From the NCBI RefSeq assembly GCF_023101765.2, contig NC_064233.1:2046001-2110000 (forward strand): DNA of 64,000 bases. The letters run 5' to 3'. The notes below the pieces were generated by a model, which was not told where the DNA came from, ran no database searches, and worked only from the letters and a program-made list of their open reading frames with translations. The position numbers and the translations under genes are program-made. The DNA is from Spodoptera frugiperda (taxonomy: Eukaryota > Arthropoda > Insecta > Lepidoptera > Noctuidae). Positions 19,806 through 29,876 of the stretch are shown piece by piece. Within the stretch, counting starts at the first letter, position 1. Each line of letters begins with the position of its first letter.

Positions 19806-21359
19806 ATGATGACCAGAGGAAAGGAAACCGAGGGCAAACTGAGAGCAGCACTTAAGGAGCTGGAGTCATCCAAGCACCTTTGTAGTCAGCTGTTACAGGA
19901 ACGTGACGACAGTGAAGTGGAAGTTACAAAAATTATTAATAAAAACACTAAACTTAAATCGGAATTGGCTGAACTTCATATGTGTCACACAGACCTACTG
20001 CAACAACATGATTTATTGATTCAAAAGGTTACTACCTTCCAGCAGTGCACCGACACTCATGAACATGCCTTAACACGCATTTCACAACTAGAGCATGAAT
20101 TAAGAGAAGCTTACAACTCAATACGTTCATTAGAGGCAGTTAAACAGTCAGTAGTGACAGACAACACTCAAAGTTTATATGAGGAGTTAGTCGGGAGTGG
20201 GTCTGGTGACGCATGTGAGCCAGCCATTGTGATAGACTTAACGGGTGATGATGCCATTACGGTGCCGACCGCATGCCCCATGCTAAACGGCCACAATAAA
20301 ATTAAAAAATATATTAAATTAAACAAAACTATTAAAAAACTTAAAAAGAGGCAAAATCTATCTAAATTAAATCTAACTTTAAGAAAACAAAAAGTACAAC
20401 TAATTAAGAAAACAAAAAATGAGATAAAATCTTGTCATAATGAATTAGAACAAAGTAAAACTATATATGACTTAGATATTCAAGCTCTCAGACAAGAATT
20501 ACTACAGAGAGAAATGTTCCTAAATCAGATGTTTGAAAAATATGAATCCGCTCAATCAGAAATTAATAAACACATGATTGAGGCGGGTAAACTAGTAGAC
20601 TTAGTAACTTATAGTGCTGAGAGATATGAATCACTGGCAAATAACCTTTCTTGTAGTTGTACCCACACCCTGCCTCCTGAGCCGGAACATAATACATCTG
20701 TTCCACATATGGTTACCCGGCCAGGTACTGATAAGAATGCTTGTGTATTCACTGACTCAATAGGAGCGGGTATTGGGTCTCTTATTTCAAATTGCCTCAA
20801 TTATAATTATAGTATGACCAATTACTGTTATAATGACATCAAATTTTCACAGATGATACAAAAAATAAAACAACAATGTATCACACAAAATCAGCCTATA
20901 GTGTTATTGATGGGTGATAGTACTGGGGTTAAAAAGCGGGATGTATTGGATGGTATCGAAACCTTATTGAATTTAGATATAGGAATGAGGGTAATATGTG
21001 CCTTCCCATATTCTGACACTTTGTCAGAAACACAAAACAAAAATATTCATTACCTGAATAATTTAATGTTCACATTGACATGTTGTCATAAGGACAAATT
21101 ATTGTTTTTCGACACTAACAAATTTGTTAGTGGATTTAATTTGACAAAGGAATATATTCATATTCCTAGGAAATGTAAAGTATTACTTGCTAGATTGCTA
21201 GCAAATAATATTAATTTAGTTTTAGATAATTTAAGTGACAAATCTATATTATATAGACAATCTAATAATATAGAGATAAGTAGTATATATAATAGTACGA
21301 AGGAGACTCATCATTTGATGGCAAATGTGGGTGGCACTCCTGATAATATTTTAAACTAA
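19806..21359 (+). CDS. LINE ORF1: coiled coil plus SGNH/esterase-like domain
   Basis: 517 residues, intact from ATG to TAA. Residues 5-110 and about 170-280 are heptad-rich coiled coils separated by an acidic linker (AIVIDLTGDDAITV). Residues 314-480 resemble the lepidopteran LINE ORF1 C-terminal domain of SGNH-hydrolase type: VFTDSIGAGIGSL at 314 (Ser318 in the block I position), then VLLMGDSTGVKKRDV near 366, and DKLLFFDTNKFVSGFNLTKE near 435. In CR1-type elements this domain is thought to assist the ribonucleoprotein, with oligomerisation by the coiled coil. The canonical GDS of block I is TDS here, and the catalytic His is not obvious, so activity is doubtful. Start choice follows the first in-frame ATG after an in-frame gap. 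Confidence 0.85.
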   Translation: MMTRGKETEGKLRAALKELESSKHLCSQLLQERDDSEVEVTKIINKNTKLKSELAELHMCHTDLLQQHDLLIQKVTTFQQCTDTHEHALTRISQLEHELREAYNSIRSLEAVKQSVVTDNTQSLYEELVGSGSGDACEPAIVIDLTGDDAITVPTACPMLNGHNKIKKYIKLNKTIKKLKKRQNLSKLNLTLRKQKVQLIKKTKNEIKSCHNELEQSKTIYDLDIQALRQELLQREMFLNQMFEKYESAQSEINKHMIEAGKLVDLVTYSAERYESLANNLSCSCTHTLPPEPEHNTSVPHMVTRPGTDKNACVFTDSIGAGIGSLISNCLNYNYSMTNYCYNDIKFSQMIQKIKQQCITQNQPIVLLMGDSTGVKKRDVLDGIETLLNLDIGMRVICAFPYSDTLSETQNKNIHYLNNLMFTLTCCHKDKLLFFDTNKFVSGFNLTKEYIHIPRKCKVLLARLLANNINLVLDNLSDKSILYRQSNNIEISSIYNSTKETHHLMANVGGTPDNILN

Positions 21360-21394
21360 ATTCTAAGACAACAGAAGATATCAAATTAAATTCT

Positions 21395-22198
21395 ATGAAT
21401 GTTACATGCATTGGAAAGGTATCTTCTGGCAGTTTAATTAAATCTAAATCTAAGAAAATAGTACATAAGAAGAATACACAAGATAATTTGTTACAATTGT
21501 TTTATCAAAATATGCAGGGCTTTTCATCAAAAACTCTAGAAATTGAATTGTTTTTAGAAAAATTTAAGTATGATATTGTTTGTATAACTGAACATTGGCT
21601 GAAAAGTTATCAAGTAGAATCTATTAATTTTAAAAACTATTGTGTTGGCAACTTTTTTTGCCGTCAATCAATGATACATGGTGGTAGCTTGATCTTAGTG
21701 AAAGAGTCAGTGAAATATAAAGAAAGACAAGATATTACATTACTATCAGTAGAGCACACAATAGAGTTGTCCTGTGTTGAGCTGGATAGGCATATTGTAG
21801 TGTGTGTTTATAGGCCTCCTATTTTGCAGAATCTTAGTATTTTCAATTCAGTAATGGAAGATGTACTACAGAAAACATGTTCCAGTAGTAAACATGTTAT
21901 AGTATGTGGCGATTTTAATGTTGATCTCCTGGAAAAGAACAATAATTGTACTAATTTGTTGAGTCTCTTTAAATCATTTGATTTGTCTAATATTTTCCTA
22001 GAGCCCACCCGAGTAACATCCACCTCGGCGACATGTATAGATAATATTTTTTGCAACTGTGATTATTTACATAAGGACATTGTAAATAGATTACCATCTG
22101 ATCACAGTGGGCTGACAGTCAACTTTAACACTGTCACGACTGTACAAAATAGGGAAATTATGTTCAGACAATTCACAAATAAAAAAATGAGTTATTAA
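21395..22198 (+). CDS. LINE ORF2 N-terminal part: APE-type endonuclease
   Basis: 267 residues. Motifs in order: QNMQG with Asn39 (metal/phosphate binding), ITEHWL with Glu66 (catalytic metal ligand), VYRPP, GDFNVD at 172-177, a CIDNIF segment and PSDHSGL with catalytic Asp236/His237. All key residues of the family are present. It nicks target DNA to start target-primed reverse transcription. The frame closes at 22196 after FTNKKMSY because of an A7 run (22181-22187); the -1 frame from that run continues as NELLNHNLKNELG into the RT, so this is one ORF2 broken by one base. Confidence 0.9.
   Translation: MNVTCIGKVSSGSLIKSKSKKIVHKKNTQDNLLQLFYQNMQGFSSKTLEIELFLEKFKYDIVCITEHWLKSYQVESINFKNYCVGNFFCRQSMIHGGSLILVKESVKYKERQDITLLSVEHTIELSCVELDRHIVVCVYRPPILQNLSIFNSVMEDVLQKTCSSSKHVIVCGDFNVDLLEKNNNCTNLLSLFKSFDLSNIFLEPTRVTSTSATCIDNIFCNCDYLHKDIVNRLPSDHSGLTVNFNTVTTVQNREIMFRQFTNKKMSY
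22181..22187 (+). other. A7 run at the ORF2 frame break
   Basis: In the endonuclease frame the run reads AAT AAA AAA ATG. The RT frame is open from 22183 onward after a TAA at 22180-22182. One additional A would fuse both frames. The heptamer is T-AAA-AAA in the zero frame, not the X-XXY-YYZ slippery pattern, so a single-base loss is more likely than programmed slippage. Confidence 0.7.
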
Positions 22199-22302
22199 AT
22201 CACAACTTAAAAAATGAATTAGGCAACCAAATACATGCTAGTGAATACCCGAGTGAGATTTATGACAACTTATTATCCATTATTAAAACACAGTATGATA
22301 AA

Positions 22303-24360
22303 TTGTTCCCTTTAAAACGTAAACACATTCAATGTAAGTTTGTTTTTTGTGACTGGGCTACACCAGGTATTCGTATAAGTAGGGAAAAGTTGTTTGAACT
22401 TTACGGCATGAAACCATTTAATAGTAGTGAGGCTTTCCACAGTCATGTCTCCAGGTACTCAAAAATATTTAAATCGGTTTGTAAGCATGCTAAAGCACTT
22501 CATATTAGCAGTAAAATTAAGACCGCGGAAAACAAAATAAAAACTACCTGGAATATAATTAATAACGAGACAGGTAGAAATAAACCACGTAATGTTGAAT
22601 TTAATTTAAATACTGAAAACGGACGCATCAGTACAAATTTAAAAGTTGCTCAGGAATTCGAAAGTTTCTTTAAGAATATTCCGCTAAAAACTACGGAAGC
22701 ATTGAAATCGTCTCCATCTCTTTCTATCGAGCTTCTTAAAAGTAATGTTAAAGAATGCACTTCTGATTTCCGATTTCAATACACAAACCCACAAGCAGTC
22801 ATCAAAGCATTTAAAGATATTAAAGTTAAGTCGACTGAAGATCTCTGGGGAATGTCGGTTAGGATATGTAGGTCTTTTATAGAGACTATAGCGCCTCATC
22901 TAGCTTTAATTTTTAACAAAAGTGTAGATCAAGGAGTTTTTCCAAATTTAATGAAACATAGTAAAGTAGTTCCATTATTTAAATCCGGTGATAGTGCAGA
23001 ACCCAATAACTATAGGCCGGTCTCTATTTTACCAGTACTCAGTAAAGTATTTGAAAAACTGATACTTACTCAGATGCTGCGTCACTTTAACATGAATTCT
23101 ATCTTTCATGATCAACAATACGGGTTTACCAAAGGACGCTCTACTACTGACGCGGGGGTAGCTCTGATTAAACGGATTTTCGCCTCGTGGGAAGAAGCTC
23201 AGGACGCTATCGGAATATTTTGTGACCTTTCGAAGGCATTTGACTGTGTTGAGCATGGGACTTTGTTGCTGAAGCTAGAACACTACGGCATTCGAGGGGT
23301 ATCGCTAAATCTATTAAAGTCATACCTTCAGGATAGGCAACTTAAAGTTCAAATAAACAAAGTAAACTCACATGGGGCTAGCGTATCTATGGGTGTACCT
23401 CAGGGATCAATACTAGGTCCATTCCTATTTTTGGCATATATAAATGACTTGCCCCATTTATTCAAAAATGAACCTCAAATGGTATTATTTGCTGATGACA
23501 CATCACTAGTTTTTAAAATAAACAGACGAACAAATAATTATGACGACGTAAATGATGCTCTAATGAAGGTTCAGAATTGGTTTACAGTCAATAACTTAGT
23601 CTTAAACGATAAAAAGACAAAATGTATTAGATTTGTTTTGCCAAATGTTAAAAGTAATAAATGTGACATATTATTGAATCGTGAAAAATTAGAATTTGTA
23701 AAAGAGACTACTTTCCTGGGAATCACCGTAGACGACAAATTGCAATGGGGTCCTCACATTACATCTCTAGCGGGACGATTAAGCTCTGCAGCTTATGCTG
23801 TCTGGAAAATCCGACAGTTAACCGACATAGACACGGCAAGACTAGTGTACTTCAGTTACTTCCATAGCATCATGTCGTACGGCATTTTACTGTGGGGACA
23901 GGCTGCTGACATTGAGTCTATTTTTATTTTACAAAAGCGCGCCGTCAGAGCTATCTACAATCTTGGTCGTCGCGAATCTCTCAGGGAAAAGTTTAAGGAG
24001 ATCAATATTATGACCGTTCCATGTCAATTTATCTATGAAAACATTATGTATGTTAGGAAAAATCTAAACTTGTTTGACAAAGTGTCTGACAGACACAATT
24101 ATGAAACTAGACATAAGGATAGATTGAGCCAGCCATTCTTTAGATTGTCAAAAATAAGTAAGTCGTTCATGGGATTCGGTGTTAAATGTTATAACAAAAT
24201 TCCAGAGGAAATAAAACACCTAAATGAAAGACAATTTAAATTATGTATTAAAAAAACGATGTGTAGATTAGCATACTACAAATTGAATGATTATATAGAG
24301 GATAAAAATGCTTGGAGGCAGGCTGGTCCAGCTCCACAGGGTAACGAAAAAATAAAGTAA
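22303..24360 (+). CDS. LINE ORF2 C-terminal part: reverse transcriptase
   Basis: Frame open from 22183; counted here from TTG 22303, 685 residues to TAA 24358. Motifs: NYRPVSILPVLSKVFEK (RT block 1-2), YGFTKGRSTTD, DLSKAFDCVEH at 308 (first catalytic Asp), GVPQGSILGP at 364, FADDTSLV at 396 with the catalytic Asp pair 398-399, FLGITVDDKLQWGPHI and the C-terminal SYFHSIMSYGILLWG and LQKRAVRAIYNLGRRES. No internal stop, all catalytic residues present. There is no native start in this frame; translation would depend on the upstream endonuclease frame. No RNase H domain is seen. Confidence 0.9.
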   Translation: MFPLKRKHIQCKFVFCDWATPGIRISREKLFELYGMKPFNSSEAFHSHVSRYSKIFKSVCKHAKALHISSKIKTAENKIKTTWNIINNETGRNKPRNVEFNLNTENGRISTNLKVAQEFESFFKNIPLKTTEALKSSPSLSIELLKSNVKECTSDFRFQYTNPQAVIKAFKDIKVKSTEDLWGMSVRICRSFIETIAPHLALIFNKSVDQGVFPNLMKHSKVVPLFKSGDSAEPNNYRPVSILPVLSKVFEKLILTQMLRHFNMNSIFHDQQYGFTKGRSTTDAGVALIKRIFASWEEAQDAIGIFCDLSKAFDCVEHGTLLLKLEHYGIRGVSLNLLKSYLQDRQLKVQINKVNSHGASVSMGVPQGSILGPFLFLAYINDLPHLFKNEPQMVLFADDTSLVFKINRRTNNYDDVNDALMKVQNWFTVNNLVLNDKKTKCIRFVLPNVKSNKCDILLNREKLEFVKETTFLGITVDDKLQWGPHITSLAGRLSSAAYAVWKIRQLTDIDTARLVYFSYFHSIMSYGILLWGQAADIESIFILQKRAVRAIYNLGRRESLREKFKEINIMTVPCQFIYENIMYVRKNLNLFDKVSDRHNYETRHKDRLSQPFFRLSKISKSFMGFGVKCYNKIPEEIKHLNERQFKLCIKKTMCRLAYYKLNDYIEDKNAWRQAGPAPQGNEKIK

Positions 24361-24966
24361 TTCTAATAATGTAATAATAAAACCATGTTATTTCAATTTG
24401 TTCTGTTAAATTAGATACAATCATTGTAAATGTGAGAGCCCTGTAATTAGCTAAAACTGTATTAGACTAGTAGAATGCACTTGTGTCAGCTTGGAGTTGT
24501 CATGCTCACTCAAAGGTCTCATTGGCGGTGGCACGGGCATTGGATCGCTCGATTCCCTGCAACATGGTTGAGTTGGGCGGTGCTGGTGTACGTGTCATGT
24601 TCGTGAACGGGCGCTGTCAACTGGGACTGGTCAGCTCCAGACTGCATTAAGATTGTTGTCCTCAGGGTTATTTTCTTTTTCTATCACTTTGACTAAATAT
24701 TAGTTTTACATTGTTCTCACATAGTTGAAGCAATCGAAACAATGTAACCATGAATTGTATTGTGAATCTGATTGGAAAAGAGTAACCTATGGAGTTTCTT
24801 GCTCGTTCTTCTCCATAGGAATCTACACTTTGGAACGAGCAAATAGCTTCACTAGAGGACTGACCGACAGACTGACGTTATTAATATTATTATATTTGCT
24901 TTGACGTTCAAAAGTGCCTTCCTGGTCTAATTGAAATAAATAATTTTGACTTTGACTTTGACTTTG
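24361..24966 (+). other. LINE 3' UTR with (TTTGAC)n tail
   Basis: The last 180 bp are conserved in truncated copies at 7368, 32027, 40978, 46726, 54308 and 56104. The end reads AATAATTTTGACTTTGACTT..., a short tandem tail characteristic of LINEs that prime without poly-A. Confidence 0.85.
24786..24842 (+). ncRNA. Predicted H-type pseudoknot in the LINE 3' UTR
   Basis: Stem 1: CCTATGGAG (24786-24794) with CTCCATAGG (24811-24819), 9 bp. Stem 2: TTGCTCGTTC (24799-24808, in the loop of stem 1) with GAACGAGCAA (24833-24842), 10 bp. Connecting loops are 4, 2 and 13 nt, feasible for an H-type fold. Probably the RNA signal read by the reverse transcriptase; not experimentally shown here. Confidence 0.65.
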
Positions 24967-25110
24967 AGAGGTTGCCATTGCTGGCGAGTAGACCGCAGTA
25001 TAAAAGGTTCAGGTTTATCAGAGAGCGCTGCTGTCCGGTCTATGTCTAATGTATAGTTTCTTAGTCGAGTTTTACGGCACACGAGGAAAGAATAGCGGCA
25101 ATGTAAAAGT
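24967..25110 (+). repeat. SINE-B right half, after the LINE
   Basis: AGAGGTTGCCATTGCTGGCG, CGCAGTATAAAAGGTTCAGG, TCAGAGAGCGCTGCTGTCCG, continuing the half at 19050-19092. Confidence 0.75.
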
Positions 25111-25779
25111 CATTTGAACATCATCGTAGAAACACTAGATAGGAAAATCTTGCTTTGTCGTGATCAGCTGGTTGTATATTTATTATCTTTGTAACCCGAT
25201 AGCATAAATGTTGGTCGTATTCTCTACGTGGTTTACGCAAAAACCAATAGTTTGGACTCCAAAAAGCAGATATTCCACCGAATCTTTTCTCCTTGTTACA
25301 TGGGACTCATAACATAATTAAACTGGCGAAAACTGAATAATTATTCCATTAAAAATAACCACATCAACACTTGAGTAGACGCAAAAAATCTGCTAAAGCT
25401 AAAGATTGCTCGCTGCAACCTACTTGGGAAAAAGCCAGAAAAAAAAGCGAAAAAATATCACGAACTAATTACATTATCGGACGAAAATACGACAAATTAT
25501 GTCAGTAATGCGAAGCCCATTTGTTATTGATAAACAATCATTGTGGAAGCCAAGCGAAGTCTTATCTAAGTCGTTAATGATTTCTTTAATTATCTCCCCA
25601 AGTATGGAGTAATTAAGCTAATGATCCTAAATTGATGGTTATTGTTTCTTTAATATAATTAAAGGATTTTAGAAATTAAGTTTGTTTTAAGATAATTATT
25701 TGTTGCCAACTTTCCCCTTTGAAGATTTGCCTTTGACAAGTCCTGTTCCTTTAAAGTAGCCTGTGTTACTTCCCTGAAA
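25111..25779. other. No gene recognised
   Basis: AT-rich sequence. No open frame of note and no family signature except scattered SINE-C-like words near 25300. Confidence 0.4.
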
Positions 25780-25960
25780 AGTAAGCCAAAGTGCTATGTA
25801 GTTAGATAGACTAAGAAGATATAGTAGCTGTGCGAAGAAAATGCGCAGCTCGAGTATGCGATGTATCGATAGCTAGTAAGGAAGCCATTCATAGCACGCA
25901 TCTTTTCATACAAAAACAAAACATTCAGCAACTTAGCATAGCACATCTCTGGTGGAAAAG
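25780..25960 (-). mobile_element. MITE-E, truncated
   Basis: CAGCTCGAGTATGCGATGTA, ATCGATAGCTAGTAAGGAAG and the right terminus TAGCACATCTCTGGTGGAAA. Confidence 0.65.
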
Positions 25961-26024
25961 TATCCTAATGCTGTAGGATTTTCAAAACGGTCCAGTAGTT
26001 TCGGAATATATTAGTGCAAACTCA

Positions 26025-26155
26025 TGGTCTTCAACAGGGTTTCCATAATCACCATTCCTGGAAAATGGATTGGCAATGGCAGTATAAAAGGTTCAGGTTA
26101 ATCAGAGAGCGCTGCTGCACGGTCTCTGTCTCATGTGTAGTCCCATAATCAGCCC
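26025..26155 (+). repeat. SINE-B, partial
   Basis: GGGTTTCCATAATCACCATT, GGCAGTATAAAAGGTTCAGG and AGCGCTGCTGCACGGTCTCT. Confidence 0.65.
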
Positions 26156-26343
26156 TTACACAAATGTGTTCTATTAGAAACGGTTATATCTTCAACTATA
26201 GCATCTATAAATCAGCCCACGACAGTCTATAAATGTCTTATCAGCCACAAACAAGGTGTGGAAGTCAAAAAGGTCATAAACGATTTCACAATGTTATGCA
26301 AAACTGTCACTTCCATCTTATGTGACAGTTACACAACTTCTAA

Positions 26344-27345
26344 TCAAAATCGCATTTTCTCTAGTGACCTTAAAACTCGTGTGGGTCGACATCGCATTGA
26401 TAGTTTACTTTCCAGATAAATTCTAGTCATTTTGTAATGGATTAGTCCGGATTTTAAGTCTTTGACTGCCAACAGAAAACTGTTGAAGGCAAATCCTCCG
26501 CTAACGTCGCTAAATGTTAATATCAGATAGAAGAACACAGAAGACAAAAAGATGAGTCTAGTTGGTGCTAAAAAAAGTGTTTTAATAACAGACAAAATGA
26601 AGGATGGGTTTATTTAGTGCTACAAAAGTGGTTGTATGTGGTTTCATTGAAATAAATGCTTTGTTTTTTACTTTAATGGGTCCAGCTGAGTACGTATTTT
26701 TTAGCAATTAGGGTCCTTTTCCACCAGATATGTGCTATGCTATGTTGCTGTGGACGCATTTGGCTTCAACCAATCATACCCATTGGTACACATAGCTTAG
26801 CACAGGTGGAAACGGACTTAGCTAAGCAATTTTTTTTATATGGAAAGATGCGTGCTATAGATGATACATATTTATTACATCTTCATAGCACATCTCTGGT
26901 GGAAAACCACTCTTAGATCGCTGTTTAAGTCAAAAGTAGATTATTTCGATATATTTCTTCATAACTTTGCAATAAACTCTCTCACAGCATTCCCTGAGGA
27001 CGGTATCTACGATAAACTCCGTTACCGGTGACTGAATGAGTGACAGACAGACATACTACTGCTCGCACCACAGTGTTGAGCGAGTATTTCCCAAAAATCT
27101 GAAAACAGAAACATAAATCTTGAAATTGGCGACAAGTCTAGTGTAGTACAACTTTGTATCATTATCATAAAACCTATTGACAGCAAGATAATTAACACAG
27201 TCAATACAGATTTAATTATAAATGAACTTTCTTTTATCAGAGTGTCATAGTCCAACCATACAGTCGTAAATACGTGTCGGTCTGCCACGACGCGGCGCGA
27301 ATTGTTCAACAATGCATTTGTAATATTAATGAGATATTATTATAC
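26344..27345 (-). other. Two hydrophobic open stretches, possible exons
   Basis: On -, 27345-27080 is open and encodes a membrane-like segment (SFIIKSVLTVLIILLSIGFM), and 26590-26347 follows an acceptor-like CTTTTTTTAG and encodes PTRLIFLSSVFFYLILTFSD and more to a TGA. A good acceptor TTTCTGTTTTCAG also sits at about 27106. Donors and phases could not be made consistent, and a MITE-E copy lies between. Could be a decayed multi-pass membrane protein gene or chance. Confidence 0.25.
26708..26917 (+). mobile_element. MITE-E copy, internal deletion
   Basis: TCCTTTTCCACCAGATATGT at the left, AGCACATCTCTGGTGGAAAA at the right; about 100 bp of the centre is missing compared with 46253-46532. Confidence 0.7.
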
Positions 27346-27444
27346 GAAACTGATAAATACTTGGGCTATTGTAACTAGTCGTTTGGACGTGACATTCAAA
27401 GGTTTCTTTTAACCCTGAAGGAGTAAACAGAAATACACATTAAC

Positions 27445-27700
27445 ACTAAAAATGTCCATCACGTAAATTAATGGAGAAAATCTCTAGTCTAGTAGAAAGG
27501 TTTGCGCACGCGTCTCATGATGAGTCCCTTTGTGAATCGAAACTAGTAGTGATTTTTAGTTAATTTAGTATGTCTCACGACATTTATAATAGAAATACAC
27601 ATTATTACGGCTTCAGCCTTCAAGAAAAGTCACCTGATGGTAAGCAATCAGCGCCACCCATGAACACCCGCTACACCAGATGAGTCACAAGTGTATTATC
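27445..27700 (-). repeat. MITE-G fragment then repeat D
   Basis: CACGTAAATTAATGGAGAAA and GTGATTTTTAGTTAATTTAG (MITE-G, to about 27575); AGTCACCTGATGGTAAGCAA (repeat D, reverse). Confidence 0.5.
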
Positions 27701-28309
27701 GCCTTTTTAAAAAGGAGTATGGTCTTTTGTTTATGGTTTGAAGGTCACTTTTCACCAGTTAATGTTGTAATAGAGTATAATGATGAGCCTATTGTCATGT
27801 ATCGGGCACTATCTATTAACTAAAATCAATTTAATACAACGTCTTCTAGATTATGTGCGCCTAGTAGCGAATTCGCCCGCAACATTAAAGTACTTACAAG
27901 TGCATTGCCGGCCTTTTTGAGAGTATTGGCCCTCCGTTACTGCTTACAATGCAACTGTTGTTTCATGCCGGTTTTCCGTGAGGCCGTACTATCACTTGTC
28001 GAGCCTATTCGTGCCAAAGCATGGCTCTCCCACGTGTAAAGATTTATCTATAACCGTTTGTTCTTCTAAATGAATGAACAATACTTCAATAGTATATTGT
28101 TAGGCAATAGGAATTATAAACATAATAAACATCATGTCTTTTATTGCCCTAAGGACTAAGCGTAGCTGTGTGCAGAGCCACCACATCGAAATAATTGTGG
28201 AATTTCGCCTTTAAGTGGTTGTGATAAAGGCTCTCATTTTTCACCAGTTATTTTATTAGATCCACTGTAATCCCTAACATGATCATCAGACCCTGACACT
28301 TGACAGTCT
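27701..28309. other. Mixed degraded repeats, no gene
   Basis: AGAGTATAATGATGAGCCTA near 27770 is SINE-C-like; CGAGCCTATTCGTGCCAAAG then CATGGCTCTCCCACG (28000-28035) is the 5' part of the long repeat D form seen at 55345 and 39890. Confidence 0.4.
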
Positions 28310-28480
28310 ACTTCATAGTCCAGCAGTTCGATTCCTCAACTACCCTTAAATTCCTGACCCCTAAAAGCTCGACAATGCATTTGTAACACTTCTGGTGTTT
28401 CAAGTGTCCATTGGCGGAAGCGTTTGCTTACATCAGGTGATCCGTCTGCTCGTTTGCCGGCTTATTCCATATAAAAAAGA
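28310..28480 (+). repeat. Repeat D copy
   Basis: TTCGATTCCTCAACTACCCT, CTTCTGGTGTTTCAAGTGTC and ACATCAGGTGATCCGTCTGC, then a short A-run. Confidence 0.6.
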
Positions 28481-28942
28481 ATATATACTTAACAAAATTC
28501 AGCACTATTAACTACTGAGATTTCTCAAAATGGAACATTGAATAACCCTTTGTCTTTCATCAGAATCGAATCTCCAATCTCATATTTACAAAACAATATA
28601 TTTATGACAAGACAAGGTGTTGTCTAACTATTTATGTCGATCACCATAAAAGGGTTGAAGGTAATCGATGCAAATGATATGTTAATTTTATATACGACGC
28701 AATAATCAGTGGGTGATGAGTACAAAAGATCTTTGTCCCTTTTTACTGTGACTTCGTTCTTCATAGTAGTAGTTCTAACTGCGGTTCTCAAAGAGCAGGA
28801 GTAGGATTACAAAGACGAGATCAAAACAAGAACGCGTTTGGCATTCTGATTGGCCGGCTCGAATAAACCAACCAATCAGAACGCCGAATGGACTCACGTT
28901 TCGATTACTTTAAACGTAAAGCAAACTCGTACTTAGGCTACG
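28481..28942. other. No gene; short inverted repeat
   Basis: TTCTGATTGGCCGG (28836-28849) faces CCAACCAATCAGAACG (28868-28883), giving an inverted CTGATTGG/CCAATCAG pair. ACGTTTCGATTACTTTAAACG resembles 1120-1142. Confidence 0.4.
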
Positions 28943-29053
28943 GGCTCAAAGAGCAGAAGTAGGAACGGGGTGGTTTTTAGTCAGAGTCTGACACTCCCTC
29001 TCGTCTCGCCCAAGGCGGGAGAAGACATTGGATGATATTGCCCCCTTAAAAAT
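28943..29053 (+). repeat. SINE-A 3' part
   Basis: GGCTCAAAGAGCAGAAGTAG to GGATGATATTGCCCCCTTAA. Confidence 0.7.
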
Positions 29054-29876
29054 TGCTTCTGTTCTTAATAAAGGTCGCTGACAGCTAGATGCAGCTCGCT
29101 TCCAAACAACTGATGCGTGTGTGTAGAGGATGAGGACTATGTGAGGCAGTGGACAGAGTATGACTGATTGCATGATGGTGGACTTCTCGTAAATTGCTCA
29201 TTTGTGTCTCTAGTGAGCTATATGTTACACAGCTTGCTACGCGCGGTAGTTAGTTACAGCTGTGTTGTCACCCAGTCACCAGTAATGAAAGTGTTTCCTA
29301 GTTCTAAATCTTCGACCAGAAACCTAGAGAGGCAAGAGGCTTGCTTTAAATTTTAAGCAACCTTTCTGCGATTCTCAAGCTGCCTGCTAAGCATGAAAAT
29401 TAAGGCAAATCCACTCTTTAAGATGAAGGCCTTTGTTCAGCAATAAATTAGATACACTTCAAACAATCTGCTGACTTTGGGAATTATGTGGAATTCCCTC
29501 ATAAAAGAGGTTTTTACTCCGACTGATGAGAGTAATACGTATCTGACCTTTTTAAAAAGTCTCAGAGATATAAATATAAACTGACAATCGCACAAAAATA
29601 ATTGCAATCCAAATATATTTAGTGCTGCGAGTGAATAAACTCTTCATATGTTTGAAAGTGATTCAAAACGCATGCGTCACTTCCTGACCGCACCTGAGCG
29701 GAGTGATTCGTTTTTATACCTGAGTTTGTAAGCGAGAATGTTGTGTTTAATTGCAGATTTTTTACAGATTCTGGTAATATTTTATAGAGTGTAATTTTTG
29801 GTGCCTTCTGTGGAGTACCTGAAGTGAATGCAAGTACTACTGCCTAGCAAAGGATTCATAAATCGAGAAAAATGCG
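29054..29876. other. No gene recognised
   Basis: An open frame at 29168-29356 has no recognisable domain. No assigned repeats. Confidence 0.4.

Larger units (their letters stand above)
19093..24966 (+). mobile_element. Full-length non-LTR retrotransposon (Jockey/CR1-type LINE), 5.9 kb
   Basis: Bounded by AGAGG at 19088-19092 and AGAGG at 24967-24971; joining the flanks restores a SINE-B copy, so both borders are well placed. Layout: 5' UTR 19093-19805; ORF1 19806-21359; 35-nt gap; endonuclease 21395-22198; RT frame 22183-24360; 3' UTR 24361-24966 ending in a (TTTGAC)n tail rather than poly-A, as in the CR1/I/Jockey group. ORF1 with an esterase-like domain, APE endonuclease and FADD RT point to CR1-like lineages such as lepidopteran Zenon or Daphne; I cannot decide between them. 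Only one frame change separates it from a complete ORF2, so insertion is recent. Confidence 0.9.

Noticed and set aside
22684..23256. Antisense open frames within the RT
   Set aside because: Shadows of the RT coding frame on +.
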